A DNA stretch of 64,000 nt, taken from NCBI GenBank assembly GCA_910585945.1, contig CAJUHZ010000013.1:1-64000 (forward strand). The letters are read 5' to 3'. Source of the DNA: an uncultured Bilophila sp. GTDB taxonomy: Bacteria; Desulfobacterota; Desulfovibrionia; Desulfovibrionales; Desulfovibrionaceae. The notes under the pieces were generated by a model that saw nothing but the letters and a program-made list of their open reading frames with translations, did no database searches and was not told where the DNA came from. Both the position numbers and the translations under genes were made by a program. This document shows, one piece after another, positions 40,302-49,601 of this stretch. The stretch's first letter is position 1; each line of letters begins with the position of its first letter.

Positions 40302-41039
40302 ATGGACAGACAGCAAGCCACCTCCTTTGCCCTTGACGATGATTTCACCTTTCCGGCCACACGGCGCGGGCAGGCTCTCTCCGGCGTTCTGGAATCCGCT
40401 GCCGACAAATCGAGAACAAGCGCCGATGCGGTGCAGGCCTTTGCCCGGCAGCAGGCGCGCACGCAGGCCATGTCCGCCGTCCTTGCGTGGATCGAGGATG
40501 GCGAGTTCACCTATACGGCCCTGGATGAGTACGTCATCGGCATGACTGACCTCGACGGCGATTTTGAAATCAGCGACGAGGAAGAGGCCATGTACAACGC
40601 CGTCTGGAACGAAGTTCCTGATGCTCTTCTGAGTATCGGCGCCACCGAAACCGATACCAATGACTTCGTGAACGGCGAAGGCAAGACCAGCGCCGACGCC
40701 GCGGCCCGTATCGGCAAGACGCTGAAAGAGCGTCTCAACGAACTGGAAGCGGATGACGACGAAATCATCGCCGGATTCGCGCTCGGTGAGGACGCCGTTT
40801 TTGAAAACGCATCCGACGATCCCGAAGGCCGCCACATGATTCTGGAGGCCACCTATCGCAAGCAAAAAGTCGTCCGGGACGGCAAGGTGGTGAAAATCAA
40901 CAAGCGCATTTCCGGCAAGGTGCGCCTTTCCGCCGCGCAGAAGGCCGGGCTTCGCAAGGCCCGGCGCAAGGCCAATACGGCGGTGGCCCGGCTCCAGCGC
41001 AAAAAATCCATGCGTATCCGCGCACGGCGCGGCATGTAG
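40302..41039 (+). CDS. Hypothetical protein after the sheath gene
   Basis: A 245-residue protein: an acidic, mostly helical first 180 residues (ARQQARTQAMSAVLAWIEDGEF, DADE-rich AMYNAVWNEVPDALL) and a strongly basic tail (RLSAAQKAGLRKARRKANTAVARLQRKKS). The layout suggests a scaffold, tail-completion or nucleic-acid-contacting protein. TAGGAGCGGAA precedes ATG 40302. No family recognised. Confidence 0.6.
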   Translation: MDRQQATSFALDDDFTFPATRRGQALSGVLESAADKSRTSADAVQAFARQQARTQAMSAVLAWIEDGEFTYTALDEYVIGMTDLDGDFEISDEEEAMYNAVWNEVPDALLSIGATETDTNDFVNGEGKTSADAAARIGKTLKERLNELEADDDEIIAGFALGEDAVFENASDDPEGRHMILEATYRKQKVVRDGKVVKINKRISGKVRLSAAQKAGLRKARRKANTAVARLQRKKSMRIRARRGM

Positions 41040-41048
41040 GTCTGTGAC

Positions 41049-41630
41049 ATGGAAGGCATTGGCAACCGTGATACCCGCATCTCCCAGTTCCGCAAATGCT
41101 GGATACAGGGGAGCGAGGCCACGGTTGTCGGCGTCTGGGGCGCAGGCACCTCAAAGGAATTGACGGCGAATTGGAGTTCTCCGTTTGAGGGAGAGAGCAT
41201 CGGCAACAAGATTCCCCTTGCGGGCGGGATGGCGCAGGCCGCCACAGACATGACGACCGTGACGACCCTGAACTCCCGCCAGACGTGGGAGGGGAACAGG
41301 CCCACGACTTTCAACATCGAATTGAAGCTCTATGCCCTTGAGGACCCGGAAAGCGAGGTCATGCAACCTATCCGGGCGCTTGAGTTCATGGCCGCGCCTG
41401 ACGTGAATGACATGCAGCCAGCGGGAGGGCGAATCCCTGACCGGGTATGCGTGAACATTGGCACACGCCATATCTTCACGGACATGGTGATCGACTCCAT
41501 TTCGCAACCATTCGACAAGGAAATTGACTCCCAGGGCAGATTTGTCCGGGCGACTCTGAATATCCAGCTTTCCACGCTTACCATGATAAGCAAGGACATG
41601 CTGCGAAAAGGCTACGGCCAGCAAGCCTAA
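41049..41630 (+). CDS. Tail tube-associated protein
   Basis: A 193-residue strand-rich protein (SEATVVGVWGAGTSKELTANW, TFNIELKLYALEDPESEVMQP, HIFTDMVIDSISQPFD, TLNIQLSTLTMI). The pattern of long beta strands is that of tube or tube-initiator proteins (T4 gp19/gp48/gp54 family fold). It lies between the sheath and the tube gene at 41643 and probably forms or caps the tube. Confidence 0.55.
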   Translation: MEGIGNRDTRISQFRKCWIQGSEATVVGVWGAGTSKELTANWSSPFEGESIGNKIPLAGGMAQAATDMTTVTTLNSRQTWEGNRPTTFNIELKLYALEDPESEVMQPIRALEFMAAPDVNDMQPAGGRIPDRVCVNIGTRHIFTDMVIDSISQPFDKEIDSQGRFVRATLNIQLSTLTMISKDMLRKGYGQQA

Positions 41631-41642
41631 AGAGGAAATGAC

Positions 41643-42170
41643 ATGGCAAACATATCGGATGTGGCGGGAAACATCCCCAAGATTCGCGCCGGATACCGCA
41701 AGCTGCTCGCTTTGGGCGAAGGTGTGGCCTCCGATGAGTTCATCCTGACCATCGAAGGATACCCGAACCTTCGTTACCTCTGCCAGTCCACGCAGCTTCC
41801 GGCCCTCATGCGTGAGAACATCGAAAGCTACGGCCCGCAGGGAGTGCAGTTCAACCAGCAGGGCCGCTACAAAAACGCGCAGGACGTTCCCATCACCTTC
41901 AAGGAAGTGATTTCAGGGGAATCCTACAAGGCGGTTCGGGACTGGGTGAAAAACAAGAAGTACCTGACCGTCAAAATCGGTCTGGCCGGAGAATCCTTCC
42001 CCACGTCCAACAAAAATACCACTGTCGTTCTGGAAGATTGCTGGCTGGAACTTGAAGGCGCGGATCTCTCTGTTGAAGACGGCGCAAGTCTGGTGCGCCC
42101 GGCGGGCACATTGCACGCCAACTGGATAAGCTGGCTTGATGATGACCAGGACGGAACCCTTTCCCTCTGA
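41643..42170 (+). CDS. Tail tube protein (gp19-like)
   Basis: A 175-residue protein (SDEFILTIEGYPNLRYLCQSTQLPALMREN, QGVQFNQQGRYKNAQDVPITFKEVISGES, TVVLEDCWLELEGADLSVED) with the strand order of contractile tail tube proteins, which stack as hexamer rings inside the sheath. AAGAGGAAATGAC precedes the ATG. Context after sheath and before the tail-assembly genes supports the call. Confidence 0.7.
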   Translation: MANISDVAGNIPKIRAGYRKLLALGEGVASDEFILTIEGYPNLRYLCQSTQLPALMRENIESYGPQGVQFNQQGRYKNAQDVPITFKEVISGESYKAVRDWVKNKKYLTVKIGLAGESFPTSNKNTTVVLEDCWLELEGADLSVEDGASLVRPAGTLHANWISWLDDDQDGTLSL

Positions 42171-42183
42171 GTGAGGGACGCCC

Positions 42184-42732
42184 ATGACTCCTCTGGAACT
42201 ACTCGAAGAAGTGAAAGGACGTTTCGTGGTGCTGTATCACAACAATGATGCGGCACTGCAACGCCTTTTGCGACAGGCCCTCGGCAAATATCAGGACAAG
42301 GCGGGTGTTCTTCTCCAGACCAGATACCCCGCGGGAACGACAGAGGCGAAACTCCCGGAACTCTACCTCACGATTGCCGGATGCCAGGACGAAATGCTTC
42401 GGCATGTTCCGGTTTTCGTGGACGATGCAGAGGGGAGAATTGTTTTTTCCCCGGAGGCATCCGGTTCTCTGACGCTTTACTGGCTTGCCCGGCTCCGCGA
42501 CTGGCCGGATGAACGTCCCCTTCCTTACGGTTGTGTCGGGCTGGTGGGCGACTACCTCGAAGCGCTCATCGACATTCCGAACACCTTGCGTACCCGTGAC
42601 GCCTATCATGGCATGGACGGCCCGATTCCAGACCTGCCCTCGATGCAGGAAATGCGTGCGCGGCTGACCGAGCTTGAACAGCAGATGGAAGAGTGCCGCG
42701 CTATTCTGCCGGTGAGTCTGGTCATTTGCTGA
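42184..42732 (+). CDS. Hypothetical tail protein
   Basis: A 182-residue protein with mixed structure: ELLEEVKGRFVVLYHNNDAALQRLLRQALGKYQD at the N terminus, then strand-rich LPELYLTIAGCQD, HVPVFVDDAEGRIVFSPEASGSLTLYWL and a C-terminal coiled helix (MQEMRARLTELEQQMEECR). It lies in the tube gene cluster and may be a tail terminator or completion protein; no family match is certain. Confidence 0.55.
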   Translation: MTPLELLEEVKGRFVVLYHNNDAALQRLLRQALGKYQDKAGVLLQTRYPAGTTEAKLPELYLTIAGCQDEMLRHVPVFVDDAEGRIVFSPEASGSLTLYWLARLRDWPDERPLPYGCVGLVGDYLEALIDIPNTLRTRDAYHGMDGPIPDLPSMQEMRARLTELEQQMEECRAILPVSLVIC

Positions 42733-42742
42733 TGGAGGGACC

Positions 42743-43264
42743 GTGGCGGAAGATTTCAATAAATTGCGGATGCTGGCCCGAAAGCTGGTAGCCACTGATT
42801 TTCAAAAGGACTGGCTTTTTCGGCTCGAAGTTGAGGGGGAGCCTGCCGACCTTGATTTGTACGTCAAGGACATCGCGTACAATCCTCTCGAAATCACCAC
42901 GGATGAGGAAAACTATGGCGGCGTCACCATGTCGTGGCCAACGGGGCGCGTGCCGGTAAAAATCACAGCCACCATGCGGGACAATACTGACCGCAGGATC
43001 AGCGCGTTCATCTGCGGATGGTGTGAGAAAGCCGTACATGCTGATGGAACCGTGGGCTTGCCCTATGGGGCTGATGGGTATGTCCGCAAAGTCCGCGTCT
43101 ATGAACAGCGCGAGGATGGCTCGGAAACTCTGGCCGGGGAGTGGGAAATGTACGCCACCACACCGGGAGAAACGAGCCGATCCCGCGAGAACGGCGCTTA
43201 TAAAGAATTTCCCGTAGCCTTTGTCCAGTTCAGTACGGCAACAAGCCCAATCCAATTCTTGTGA
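42743..43264 (+). CDS. Second tube-like or initiator protein
   Basis: A 173-residue protein (GTG start, GATGGAGGGACC upstream). Strands: DWLFRLEVEGEPADLDLYVKDIAYNPLEITTD, GVTMSWPTGRVPVKITATMRD, RKVRVYEQREDGSETLAGEWEMYATTPGE, AFVQFSTATSPIQF. This matches the general tube fold and probably forms the tube base or initiator next to the tape measure. Confidence 0.55.
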   Translation: MAEDFNKLRMLARKLVATDFQKDWLFRLEVEGEPADLDLYVKDIAYNPLEITTDEENYGGVTMSWPTGRVPVKITATMRDNTDRRISAFICGWCEKAVHADGTVGLPYGADGYVRKVRVYEQREDGSETLAGEWEMYATTPGETSRSRENGAYKEFPVAFVQFSTATSPIQFL

Positions 43265-43271
43265 GGTAGTT

Positions 43272-44090
43272 ATGCCCTCGTATCTTCCTGACTTTTGCCT
43301 TCCTTCTGACCCTGCAAAGAGCGTCCGCCTAGCCGAAGCGACAGTGGCTGACGCTATTGATTTCTCCGAGGTTGACCCGCTCTGTGAAGAAGAGGCCACC
43401 TCGCTTTTCCTGGAGAGGCTTCAGGCAAAGGAAAAATACACTGACCCCAAAAACTGGACTGTCGAGGACAGGCGCTATGCGCTCTTCATGTACCACCTTC
43501 ACACAACGCAGTTCGCTGATCTTCCCCTTACCTATGCCTGCCAGCCGTGTTCGGAGGCGGCGGGACATGAAGTGACACATACCGTGTCCGTCAAGCTGGC
43601 GGCCATGGCCGAAGAATACACCCCCATTGTCGGCAAGCCTCTGCGGGATGTGGTGCATGAGGGGCACGCCGTCATCGTTCATCCCCTGCTGGGCGTGGAT
43701 GCGGAAATCATCGAGAAAACCCGCATGGGCATCATAGCTTTGGAGCGGGAAAAGAACACCATCGCCAGAAAGGAACGCAGCCAGCTTGCACTGCTCCGCA
43801 TCCTTTCCTGCATCGACATCCCGGCCTTGGAAGGCGAAACAGAGCAGGAACGCCGAAAGCCGGTCGAGAAATTCATTCTTGGCATGTCAACCACCGAGTT
43901 CCAAGGTTTCACTACCAAGGTGATGAACGCCCTTGCCGAAATGCGGCATGGACTGCGTTCACTCTTCAAAGAGGGACGAATCCTGCTCGAAACACCGCCG
44001 GTGCGCTGCCCGGAGGGCAGGGACAAGGAGGGGCCGGGTATCCGGCTTCAGTTTCCCTTTCGGGCTTTCGACTACATTCCGCGGGTATAG
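43272..44090 (+). CDS. Tail assembly chaperone (gp26-like)
   Basis: A 272-residue protein whose first part (VADAIDFSEVDPLCEEEATSLFLERLQ, TVEDRRYALFMYHLHTTQFADLPLTY) and the CQPC...HTVSVKLAAM segment resemble T4 gp26-type baseplate hub assembly catalysts and tail chaperones. Its position just before the tape measure gene is the classical place for tail-assembly chaperones, which often have a frameshift-extended second product; a short downstream frame (44113-44265) may be that extension. Confidence 0.55.
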   Translation: MPSYLPDFCLPSDPAKSVRLAEATVADAIDFSEVDPLCEEEATSLFLERLQAKEKYTDPKNWTVEDRRYALFMYHLHTTQFADLPLTYACQPCSEAAGHEVTHTVSVKLAAMAEEYTPIVGKPLRDVVHEGHAVIVHPLLGVDAEIIEKTRMGIIALEREKNTIARKERSQLALLRILSCIDIPALEGETEQERRKPVEKFILGMSTTEFQGFTTKVMNALAEMRHGLRSLFKEGRILLETPPVRCPEGRDKEGPGIRLQFPFRAFDYIPRV

Positions 44091-44112
44091 TCCCAGGGCA
44101 TGGGATATTATT

Positions 44113-44265
44113 TTGAGTAATCTATGCCTTGCGGACGGGCAAAATCTCGGCAGTTTGCTCGAATGTCCGGCTCGCAGGGTGATTGCTCTTCATGAAAGCG
44201 CGATAAAACGCCACAAAGCCATCAAAAACGCTTCGAGAAACCGTAGCGCAGGCCGGAGAGGGTGA
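44113..44265 (+). CDS. Short open frame between chaperone and tape measure genes
   Basis: A 50-codon frame reading from TTG 44113 (SNLCLADGQNLGSLLE, RRVIALHESAIKRHKAIKNA, basic end). Its TGA overlaps the tape measure ATG (TGATG), suggesting coupled translation. The same frame is open upstream into the chaperone gene, in the +1 frame relative to it, so it could also be read as a frameshift extension. No strong ribosome site precedes TTG. Confidence 0.4.
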   Translation: MSNLCLADGQNLGSLLECPARRVIALHESAIKRHKAIKNASRNRSAGRRG

Positions 44266-47200
44266 TGAACGAAGACAAAAAGTTGCCCTTCCAGGACGCG
44301 CCGGAATTGAATCAGGAACAGGATGACGCCCAAGGGGAACAGTTTTGGGCGCATATTGCGGAACTTCTTGAGCAAATCGAGGAGAATACCCGTGGCGGCG
44401 CTGGCCGGGGGAAGCCGACAGCGGCGGCCACGCCCGCACGTCTGAAGGAAGAAGCGGGGTCAGGAAAGAAGCACGCTGGCGGTTCGGACACAGCACAAAG
44501 CAATGCGGCAATCCGAACGGCTGCCCGCACGGCTTCCGCTGAACGCCGCCCATCCCGCAGCATTATTCCTCCTCCGCCTGCTCCTCAAGCAAAGCCTGCT
44601 TCCGGCGGCGCTGGTGAACACTCCCCAGCCAAGGCTCCAATCCCTGCCGGAAAACGGACAGGGAAAAGCCAAGGCGACGGACTTGGGGATGAATCTGGCC
44701 CGCACTCTGCGTCGAAGCAAAAAGGACCCGGCGCCAACCTCCATACCCCTACCAAAAGTCAGGAAGCCTTCGCGCAAAGACGCGAAGAAGCGATTGCCCA
44801 GAAGCAATCCAAGAGCATCCTGGGGGCATTGAAAGAAAATCTCGCGTCATGGGATGGTTCCGTTGCTTCCCCCGACAAGTCTGACATGCAGGATGCGGCA
44901 GGGCTGGCCGCAGGCGGCCCGCTCTGGTCTGCATTCAAGGAACTCAAAGAGGCTATCCCGGAAAAGGATGGGGCGGATGACAGTCTTGCGGGCATCCTGA
45001 AAAAGACCATCGCGCAAAAAACAGGCGTCACTGCCGCAAGGGAGCGGATAGACCAGGCCGCACAGACCGCACGGGCCAAGGTGGTGACGTGGGCCGGAGG
45101 CAGAATTGACGCGCCGAAACGGGGAAACCGCGACAAGCAGGGCCGCTTCATCAAGGGCGCAGGCAAGGAAGCCAAGATTGCGGAAAAAACTCTGGCCCTG
45201 GCCTCGCAGGAAGCGCGGGAAGGTAAAAAGCGCCATGATGAACTGGTAGAGGCCGTCAAGGCTGGGGCTCAACATGATGACCGCGGTATCTTTGGGGGGG
45301 AAGGCCTTGTTGATCGAATGGGCCACCGGCGTGGCGAGAGGAAGACAGGACTATCAAAGCCAGGAAGAGGAAAACCAAGACGGAGAGGAAAGTTCGGTTT
45401 TCTTGCCGGAGCTGGGGCACTTTTGGGAGGCGCATCGGCCTTCGGCGGCGATCCAGTGGGGAGCGCCGTTGATATTGGCAGTGCGGCATTGTCTGCACCT
45501 GGCGCTGGTAAAGCCGCAGGCGCAGCAGGCAAGGCTTTGGGGCTTGGTGCAAAAGGAGCCTTGGGAGCCGCAAAAGCAATCCCCATTGCGGGACAAGTCC
45601 TTGCCGCAGGTATGGCGCTTTATGACGGCGTATCCGGGTGGAATGACGCCGACATGCACCGGGAGGCGTTCGGCCTTGAAGATGGACAAGAGGCATCCAC
45701 CGGGCAGAAGGCGAGCGCGGCGGCGGCCAATATCCTCGACATGGGAGGCCTGCTCACCGGGGCGGCCGGGCTGCTCGGTTTCGAGGTTTCCACGTCTGAT
45801 ATTGCCAAGGGCATTTTTGACTTTGGCGATTCCATCGGTTCCGCCGTGTCCCATGCGTGGGGCGGCGTGACCTCGCTCTTCTCTTCGGACGGGCAGGAAG
45901 GTGACTCGGAAGGGCTTTTTGGCAAGCTCACCGAGGCTATTTCCGAACTCACGGACACGATTGATGATGACATTAGGGAGCAAGAAAAGCCGGGCATCAT
46001 TGCCGCAACGAGCGGGTTCTTCTCCCGCTTCTTCGGTGGTGATGACAGCCGGAGCCGCAGTAGCGGGGGCGGCCGGAGCACGCGCTTGGACACAGGGGCA
46101 ACCAGACGGGCGCAAGCCATCATGGGCAAGGAGCTTGGCGCGCTGTCCGCGCAGTACGAAAGCGGCGTTCACGGCAGTGATGCTGTAGGATATGACCGCA
46201 CCGGCGGCACGTCATACGGGAAATATCAAATCGCATCCAATACCGGCACGATGGACGCCTTTCTCCGCTGGGCCGACCGGAACGGAGGAGAAAACGGAAA
46301 AGAAGTCGCAGCCAGAATGCGCTCCGCCGGTCCATTGAACACGGGGAGCAAATCAGGCGCGGCTGTGGACGCATGGCGCAGCCTTGAGCGGGAAGGAAAA
46401 CTCGGAACCCTGGAACACGACTTCATCAAGGCGACCCACTTCGATCCCGCCTTTGCCGGTATTCAGAGCGAAGAACTGCGGAAACGTGTCGAAGGGTCCA
46501 AGGCATTGCAGGACGTTCTGTGGTCCACGTCCGTCCAGCATGGGGCGGGCGGCGCAGCAAAATTGCTCAATCGAAACTTCAGGCAGGGCATGAGTGATGA
46601 AGATTTTATCAATGCCCTGTACGCGGATCGGGCGACGCAATTCAGCTCTTCAACCGCCCAAATTCAGAACTCGGCTCGCAACCGTTTTGCTGATGAACGC
46701 CAGGTTGCTCTGGCAATGTTACAAAAGGAACGGCGTGGCGTTGCTCAAACGCCCCAATCAGCCGTAGAGGCTACATCACAGGCCTTGCAGCTTGGAACGC
46801 AAGAGGCCGTCGACCGCGGTGTGCGTTACAGTTTCGGAAGTAAAAATTCTGCGTCTGGCGGAATTGATTGCTCTGGATGGGTGGCAGAAAATACCCGAAA
46901 CATGATGGAGGCGGTGAACGCCGAAAGCGGCAAGCCAATCTACGGAAAAGAAGCGCAGGCTGTTTTGCGAAAAGGGGCCAATGGCGGTGCAGCGGGCCTG
47001 ATTCAGACAGTCAGCCAGGCGACAGGCGAACTTTTGTCCAATGATGCCCTTGCGCCGGACAAAGTGCGCGAAGGCATGATGATTGGCATGGATACAGGCG
47101 ACAAGGGATGGGATCGGGGCCGTTTCGGCGGCATAGACCATATCGTCCAGACTTACAGAGATGCCGAGACTGGGCGAATGATGGTTTCGGAATCCAGCAG

Positions 47201-47702
47201 TGGACAAGGTGTCAAAATCACGGATTATGAGGAATGGTACGCAAAATGGAACAAACGCGGGGCAAAACTTTACGGCGCTGACGTTACAAGGTTGGCCGAT
47301 GCCAGCCAATTCCAGCCCTCGACAGAAACAGTCGTCGCGGATGCGAACCGAACAGGCGCAGAAACACGGGAAGCGGTTCCAGTGGAAAAGGAACAGACGC
47401 TTGTGGCCTCTGCCTCCCCTGCCGTCACCGCGCCGCCGGAGGTGCAGACCGTAACGGTGCAGGAAGTGCAGCCGCAGGCACCGCAACGGTATCCGGAGCC
47501 GGAACCCATTCGACCCGAACCTTCCGCCGCGCCGCAACAAATTGATTTTTCGCAGGTTGTAGCGCTGCTCACGCAACTTGTGGACGTAACCAGGCAAAAC
47601 GCAACAGGCAAGGAACGGGATACAGAAGGCGCGAACTCTCCAAATATCCCGATGGACTACGATGACCCGTTCTGTCTGGCGCTCGCCCACGATAGGGCAT
47701 GA
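44265..47702 (+). CDS. Tape measure-type protein with lysozyme-like and NlpC/P60-like domains
   Basis: An 1145-residue protein. The N-terminal third is charged and coiled; residues about 365-480 contain Gly/Ala-rich hydrophobic membrane-like helices (GFLAGAGALLGG, GALGAAKAIPIAGQVLAAGMALYDG) typical of tape measures. Residues about 625-770 hold a lysozyme-like domain (YESGVHG, GGTSYGKYQIAS, AGIQSEEL, VQHGAGGA), and about 850-990 an NlpC/P60-like domain (GGIDCSGW, nucleophile Cys near 868, GGIDHIV His near 959). A Pro/Glu-rich tail ends it. It sets tail length and may locally cut peptidoglycan during injection. GGAGAGG precedes ATG 44265. Confidence 0.8.
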   Translation: MNEDKKLPFQDAPELNQEQDDAQGEQFWAHIAELLEQIEENTRGGAGRGKPTAAATPARLKEEAGSGKKHAGGSDTAQSNAAIRTAARTASAERRPSRSIIPPPPAPQAKPASGGAGEHSPAKAPIPAGKRTGKSQGDGLGDESGPHSASKQKGPGANLHTPTKSQEAFAQRREEAIAQKQSKSILGALKENLASWDGSVASPDKSDMQDAAGLAAGGPLWSAFKELKEAIPEKDGADDSLAGILKKTIAQKTGVTAARERIDQAAQTARAKVVTWAGGRIDAPKRGNRDKQGRFIKGAGKEAKIAEKTLALASQEAREGKKRHDELVEAVKAGAQHDDRGIFGGEGLVDRMGHRRGERKTGLSKPGRGKPRRRGKFGFLAGAGALLGGASAFGGDPVGSAVDIGSAALSAPGAGKAAGAAGKALGLGAKGALGAAKAIPIAGQVLAAGMALYDGVSGWNDADMHREAFGLEDGQEASTGQKASAAAANILDMGGLLTGAAGLLGFEVSTSDIAKGIFDFGDSIGSAVSHAWGGVTSLFSSDGQEGDSEGLFGKLTEAISELTDTIDDDIREQEKPGIIAATSGFFSRFFGGDDSRSRSSGGGRSTRLDTGATRRAQAIMGKELGALSAQYESGVHGSDAVGYDRTGGTSYGKYQIASNTGTMDAFLRWADRNGGENGKEVAARMRSAGPLNTGSKSGAAVDAWRSLEREGKLGTLEHDFIKATHFDPAFAGIQSEELRKRVEGSKALQDVLWSTSVQHGAGGAAKLLNRNFRQGMSDEDFINALYADRATQFSSSTAQIQNSARNRFADERQVALAMLQKERRGVAQTPQSAVEATSQALQLGTQEAVDRGVRYSFGSKNSASGGIDCSGWVAENTRNMMEAVNAESGKPIYGKEAQAVLRKGANGGAAGLIQTVSQATGELLSNDALAPDKVREGMMIGMDTGDKGWDRGRFGGIDHIVQTYRDAETGRMMVSESSSGQGVKITDYEEWYAKWNKRGAKLYGADVTRLADASQFQPSTETVVADANRTGAETREAVPVEKEQTLVASASPAVTAPPEVQTVTVQEVQPQAPQRYPEPEPIRPEPSAAPQQIDFSQVVALLTQLVDVTRQNATGKERDTEGANSPNIPMDYDDPFCLALAHDRA

Positions 47703-48052
47703 CCATGATTGAAGCACAGCGAATGCTCAAATCCTCACCAGGGGACGATGTTGAGCGATTTTCCGATGGTGATGCCATGGGCGAACGCATCAGGGAATGG
47801 CTTGATACCCCTGAAGGGACAATGGCGCACCATCCTGCATGGGGGCATAACCTCACCCCATTCAAGCATGACCCGCTCAGCAAGGGCGGCGACCTTGACG
47901 TGCTGATGGAAATGGCAATCGCGCGGAAACTGCCCATAGATGTGGAAAACATCATACTGAAGGGCGTGAATGTCGTTGTGATGGACATTGACTTGTGTCG
48001 TATTGAAATTCTGCACCAATTCGGGTTCCAGGCAGAGGAAATCCGCCTGTAG
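47699..48052 (+). CDS. Baseplate wedge gp25-like protein
   Basis: A 117-residue protein with the gp25/GpW order: GERIREWLDTPEGTMAHHPAWGHNLTPFKHDPLSKG, then helix DVLMEMAIARKL and strands DVENIILKGVNVVVMDIDLCRIEIL. The family has lysozyme-like ancestry but acts structurally, joining sheath and baseplate. Its start overlaps the tape measure stop (ATGA). Confidence 0.8.
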   Translation: MTMIEAQRMLKSSPGDDVERFSDGDAMGERIREWLDTPEGTMAHHPAWGHNLTPFKHDPLSKGGDLDVLMEMAIARKLPIDVENIILKGVNVVVMDIDLCRIEILHQFGFQAEEIRL

Positions 48053-48063
48053 GGGAAAATGCC

Positions 48064-49470
48064 ATGATTTTGAGCGAACAGGTTGCAAACAAACTGAAGG
48101 TCCTCCTGTCTTCCCTGCCCTCGTGGAAGAATCTGACAAATTCACAATTCGTGCAGCACCTTGCCATTTTCATGGGATGGACAGTCGAAGACGCAAACTT
48201 CAAAATTGAACGCGCACGTCAAGAGGCTTTCATCGGAACAGCCCTGAACCGTTCAAGCCTTGTCGCCCACGCCGAAGACCGAGAATACCTCCCCCGCAAG
48301 CCCAAGCCCAGCGAAGGGACGATTCTTTTCACCAATGCAGGGCCGCGCCCCATTCTGCTCAAGAGGGGGCGGGAGTTCGTGTCCGACGCACAGCTTCCCT
48401 ATACGCTCGGCCTCAAACTGCTTATCCCGGCGCAGAGCAAAGTGACCGCCCCCGTAACGCAGTATGGAAAAACCTCAATCCTTCATACCGTAAGCGAAGA
48501 AAAACCGTTCTATGAGATTCTCATCAACAAGGAACTGACCCCGAAAGTGATGGCGCTCGAAGTGTGGGTTGATAGCGGAGATGGGTTCCGGAAATGGGAG
48601 TACAGCCGCCTCTTGACGAACGCATATCGGGATTCTCTTGTCTGGGACGAGTTCTATCATGTGAGTGATCAGATAGGCATCAGGTTCGGCAATGGCACCT
48701 TTGGTAAAATTCCGTCACAAGGCGCACAGGTACGAATAGACATCCAATACACGGACGGAGATACGCTTCTGCTGGAACGTCAATACCTTTACCCTCTTGA
48801 AGAGGTTGTTGACATTGCGGGGGTTCCCGCATCGCTCAATATAGAGGTGGCGACAACGATTCAAAACGGACAGGCGCAGGAATCTACTGAGGAAATGCGC
48901 CGTAATCTGCATTATTGGTCCGTGTATAATGAACGGCTTGTCTGGGACAACGACTACGCATATTTCATCCGGCGTCGGTTCCCGGAAGTCGTCTTTGTGC
49001 GGGCCTGGGGTGAAGAGGAGGCCGAGCGCCTTTGGGGACCGAAACTCGAACATATCAACAAGATTTGGATATGCGCCTATGCGCCACGCGAAGGCATTGT
49101 TCAGGACGTGATGAACGCCATTGAAGAAGTCCCGATGCTGTGCCGCAACTTTCAGTGGTACAACCCGGAGCATGTATCCTTCACACTGAAGCTCACAGCG
49201 CGAGTCTTGTCGGACAAGGTGCTTTCGGAGGTTGATGAAGACGTTCGCGCGGCCCTCATGCGGGCATATGGCCGTGATTCCCTGTATCGGCGCGACAAGG
49301 TGCTTATCTCCGAAATCTACGAGTGCATCCAGTCCACAGGGCATTTTGAGAAGGAAACCGGAGCATGGTTTGAGGCTGTCCCGGAAGGGAATTTTGAGGC
49401 GAACCTGATTTACCAGATGGTGAGTCTCGACCTTGAGAACTCGCAAATCCAAATCGCGCATCTTACCTAA
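48064..49470 (+). CDS. Baseplate wedge protein (gpJ/gp6-like)
   Basis: A 468-residue protein with the baseplate J features: N-terminal helical part (SSLPSWKNLTNSQFVQHLAIFMGW), RSSLVAHAEDREYLPRKPKPSEG, FGNGTFGKIPSQGAQVRIDIQYTDGD, and the hallmark EEMRRNLHYWSVYNERLVWDNDYAYFIRRRFPEV then a C-terminal helix pair. Such proteins form the wedge ring that links baseplate to fibres. GGGGAAAATGCC lies before ATG 48064. Strong match by pattern. Confidence 0.85.
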   Translation: MILSEQVANKLKVLLSSLPSWKNLTNSQFVQHLAIFMGWTVEDANFKIERARQEAFIGTALNRSSLVAHAEDREYLPRKPKPSEGTILFTNAGPRPILLKRGREFVSDAQLPYTLGLKLLIPAQSKVTAPVTQYGKTSILHTVSEEKPFYEILINKELTPKVMALEVWVDSGDGFRKWEYSRLLTNAYRDSLVWDEFYHVSDQIGIRFGNGTFGKIPSQGAQVRIDIQYTDGDTLLLERQYLYPLEEVVDIAGVPASLNIEVATTIQNGQAQESTEEMRRNLHYWSVYNERLVWDNDYAYFIRRRFPEVVFVRAWGEEEAERLWGPKLEHINKIWICAYAPREGIVQDVMNAIEEVPMLCRNFQWYNPEHVSFTLKLTARVLSDKVLSEVDEDVRAALMRAYGRDSLYRRDKVLISEIYECIQSTGHFEKETGAWFEAVPEGNFEANLIYQMVSLDLENSQIQIAHLT

Positions 49471-49601
49471 ATCCGGGACAGCCGGGCACAAAATGCAGAT
49501 ATGGCATATGTGCGCTGATTTTCGTTGATGAGGCCAACAAGCGCCCCTATCCTTGGCGAAAATGTACTCACCGTGCATTGAGGCTGGGAATCAGGCGCGA
49601 A

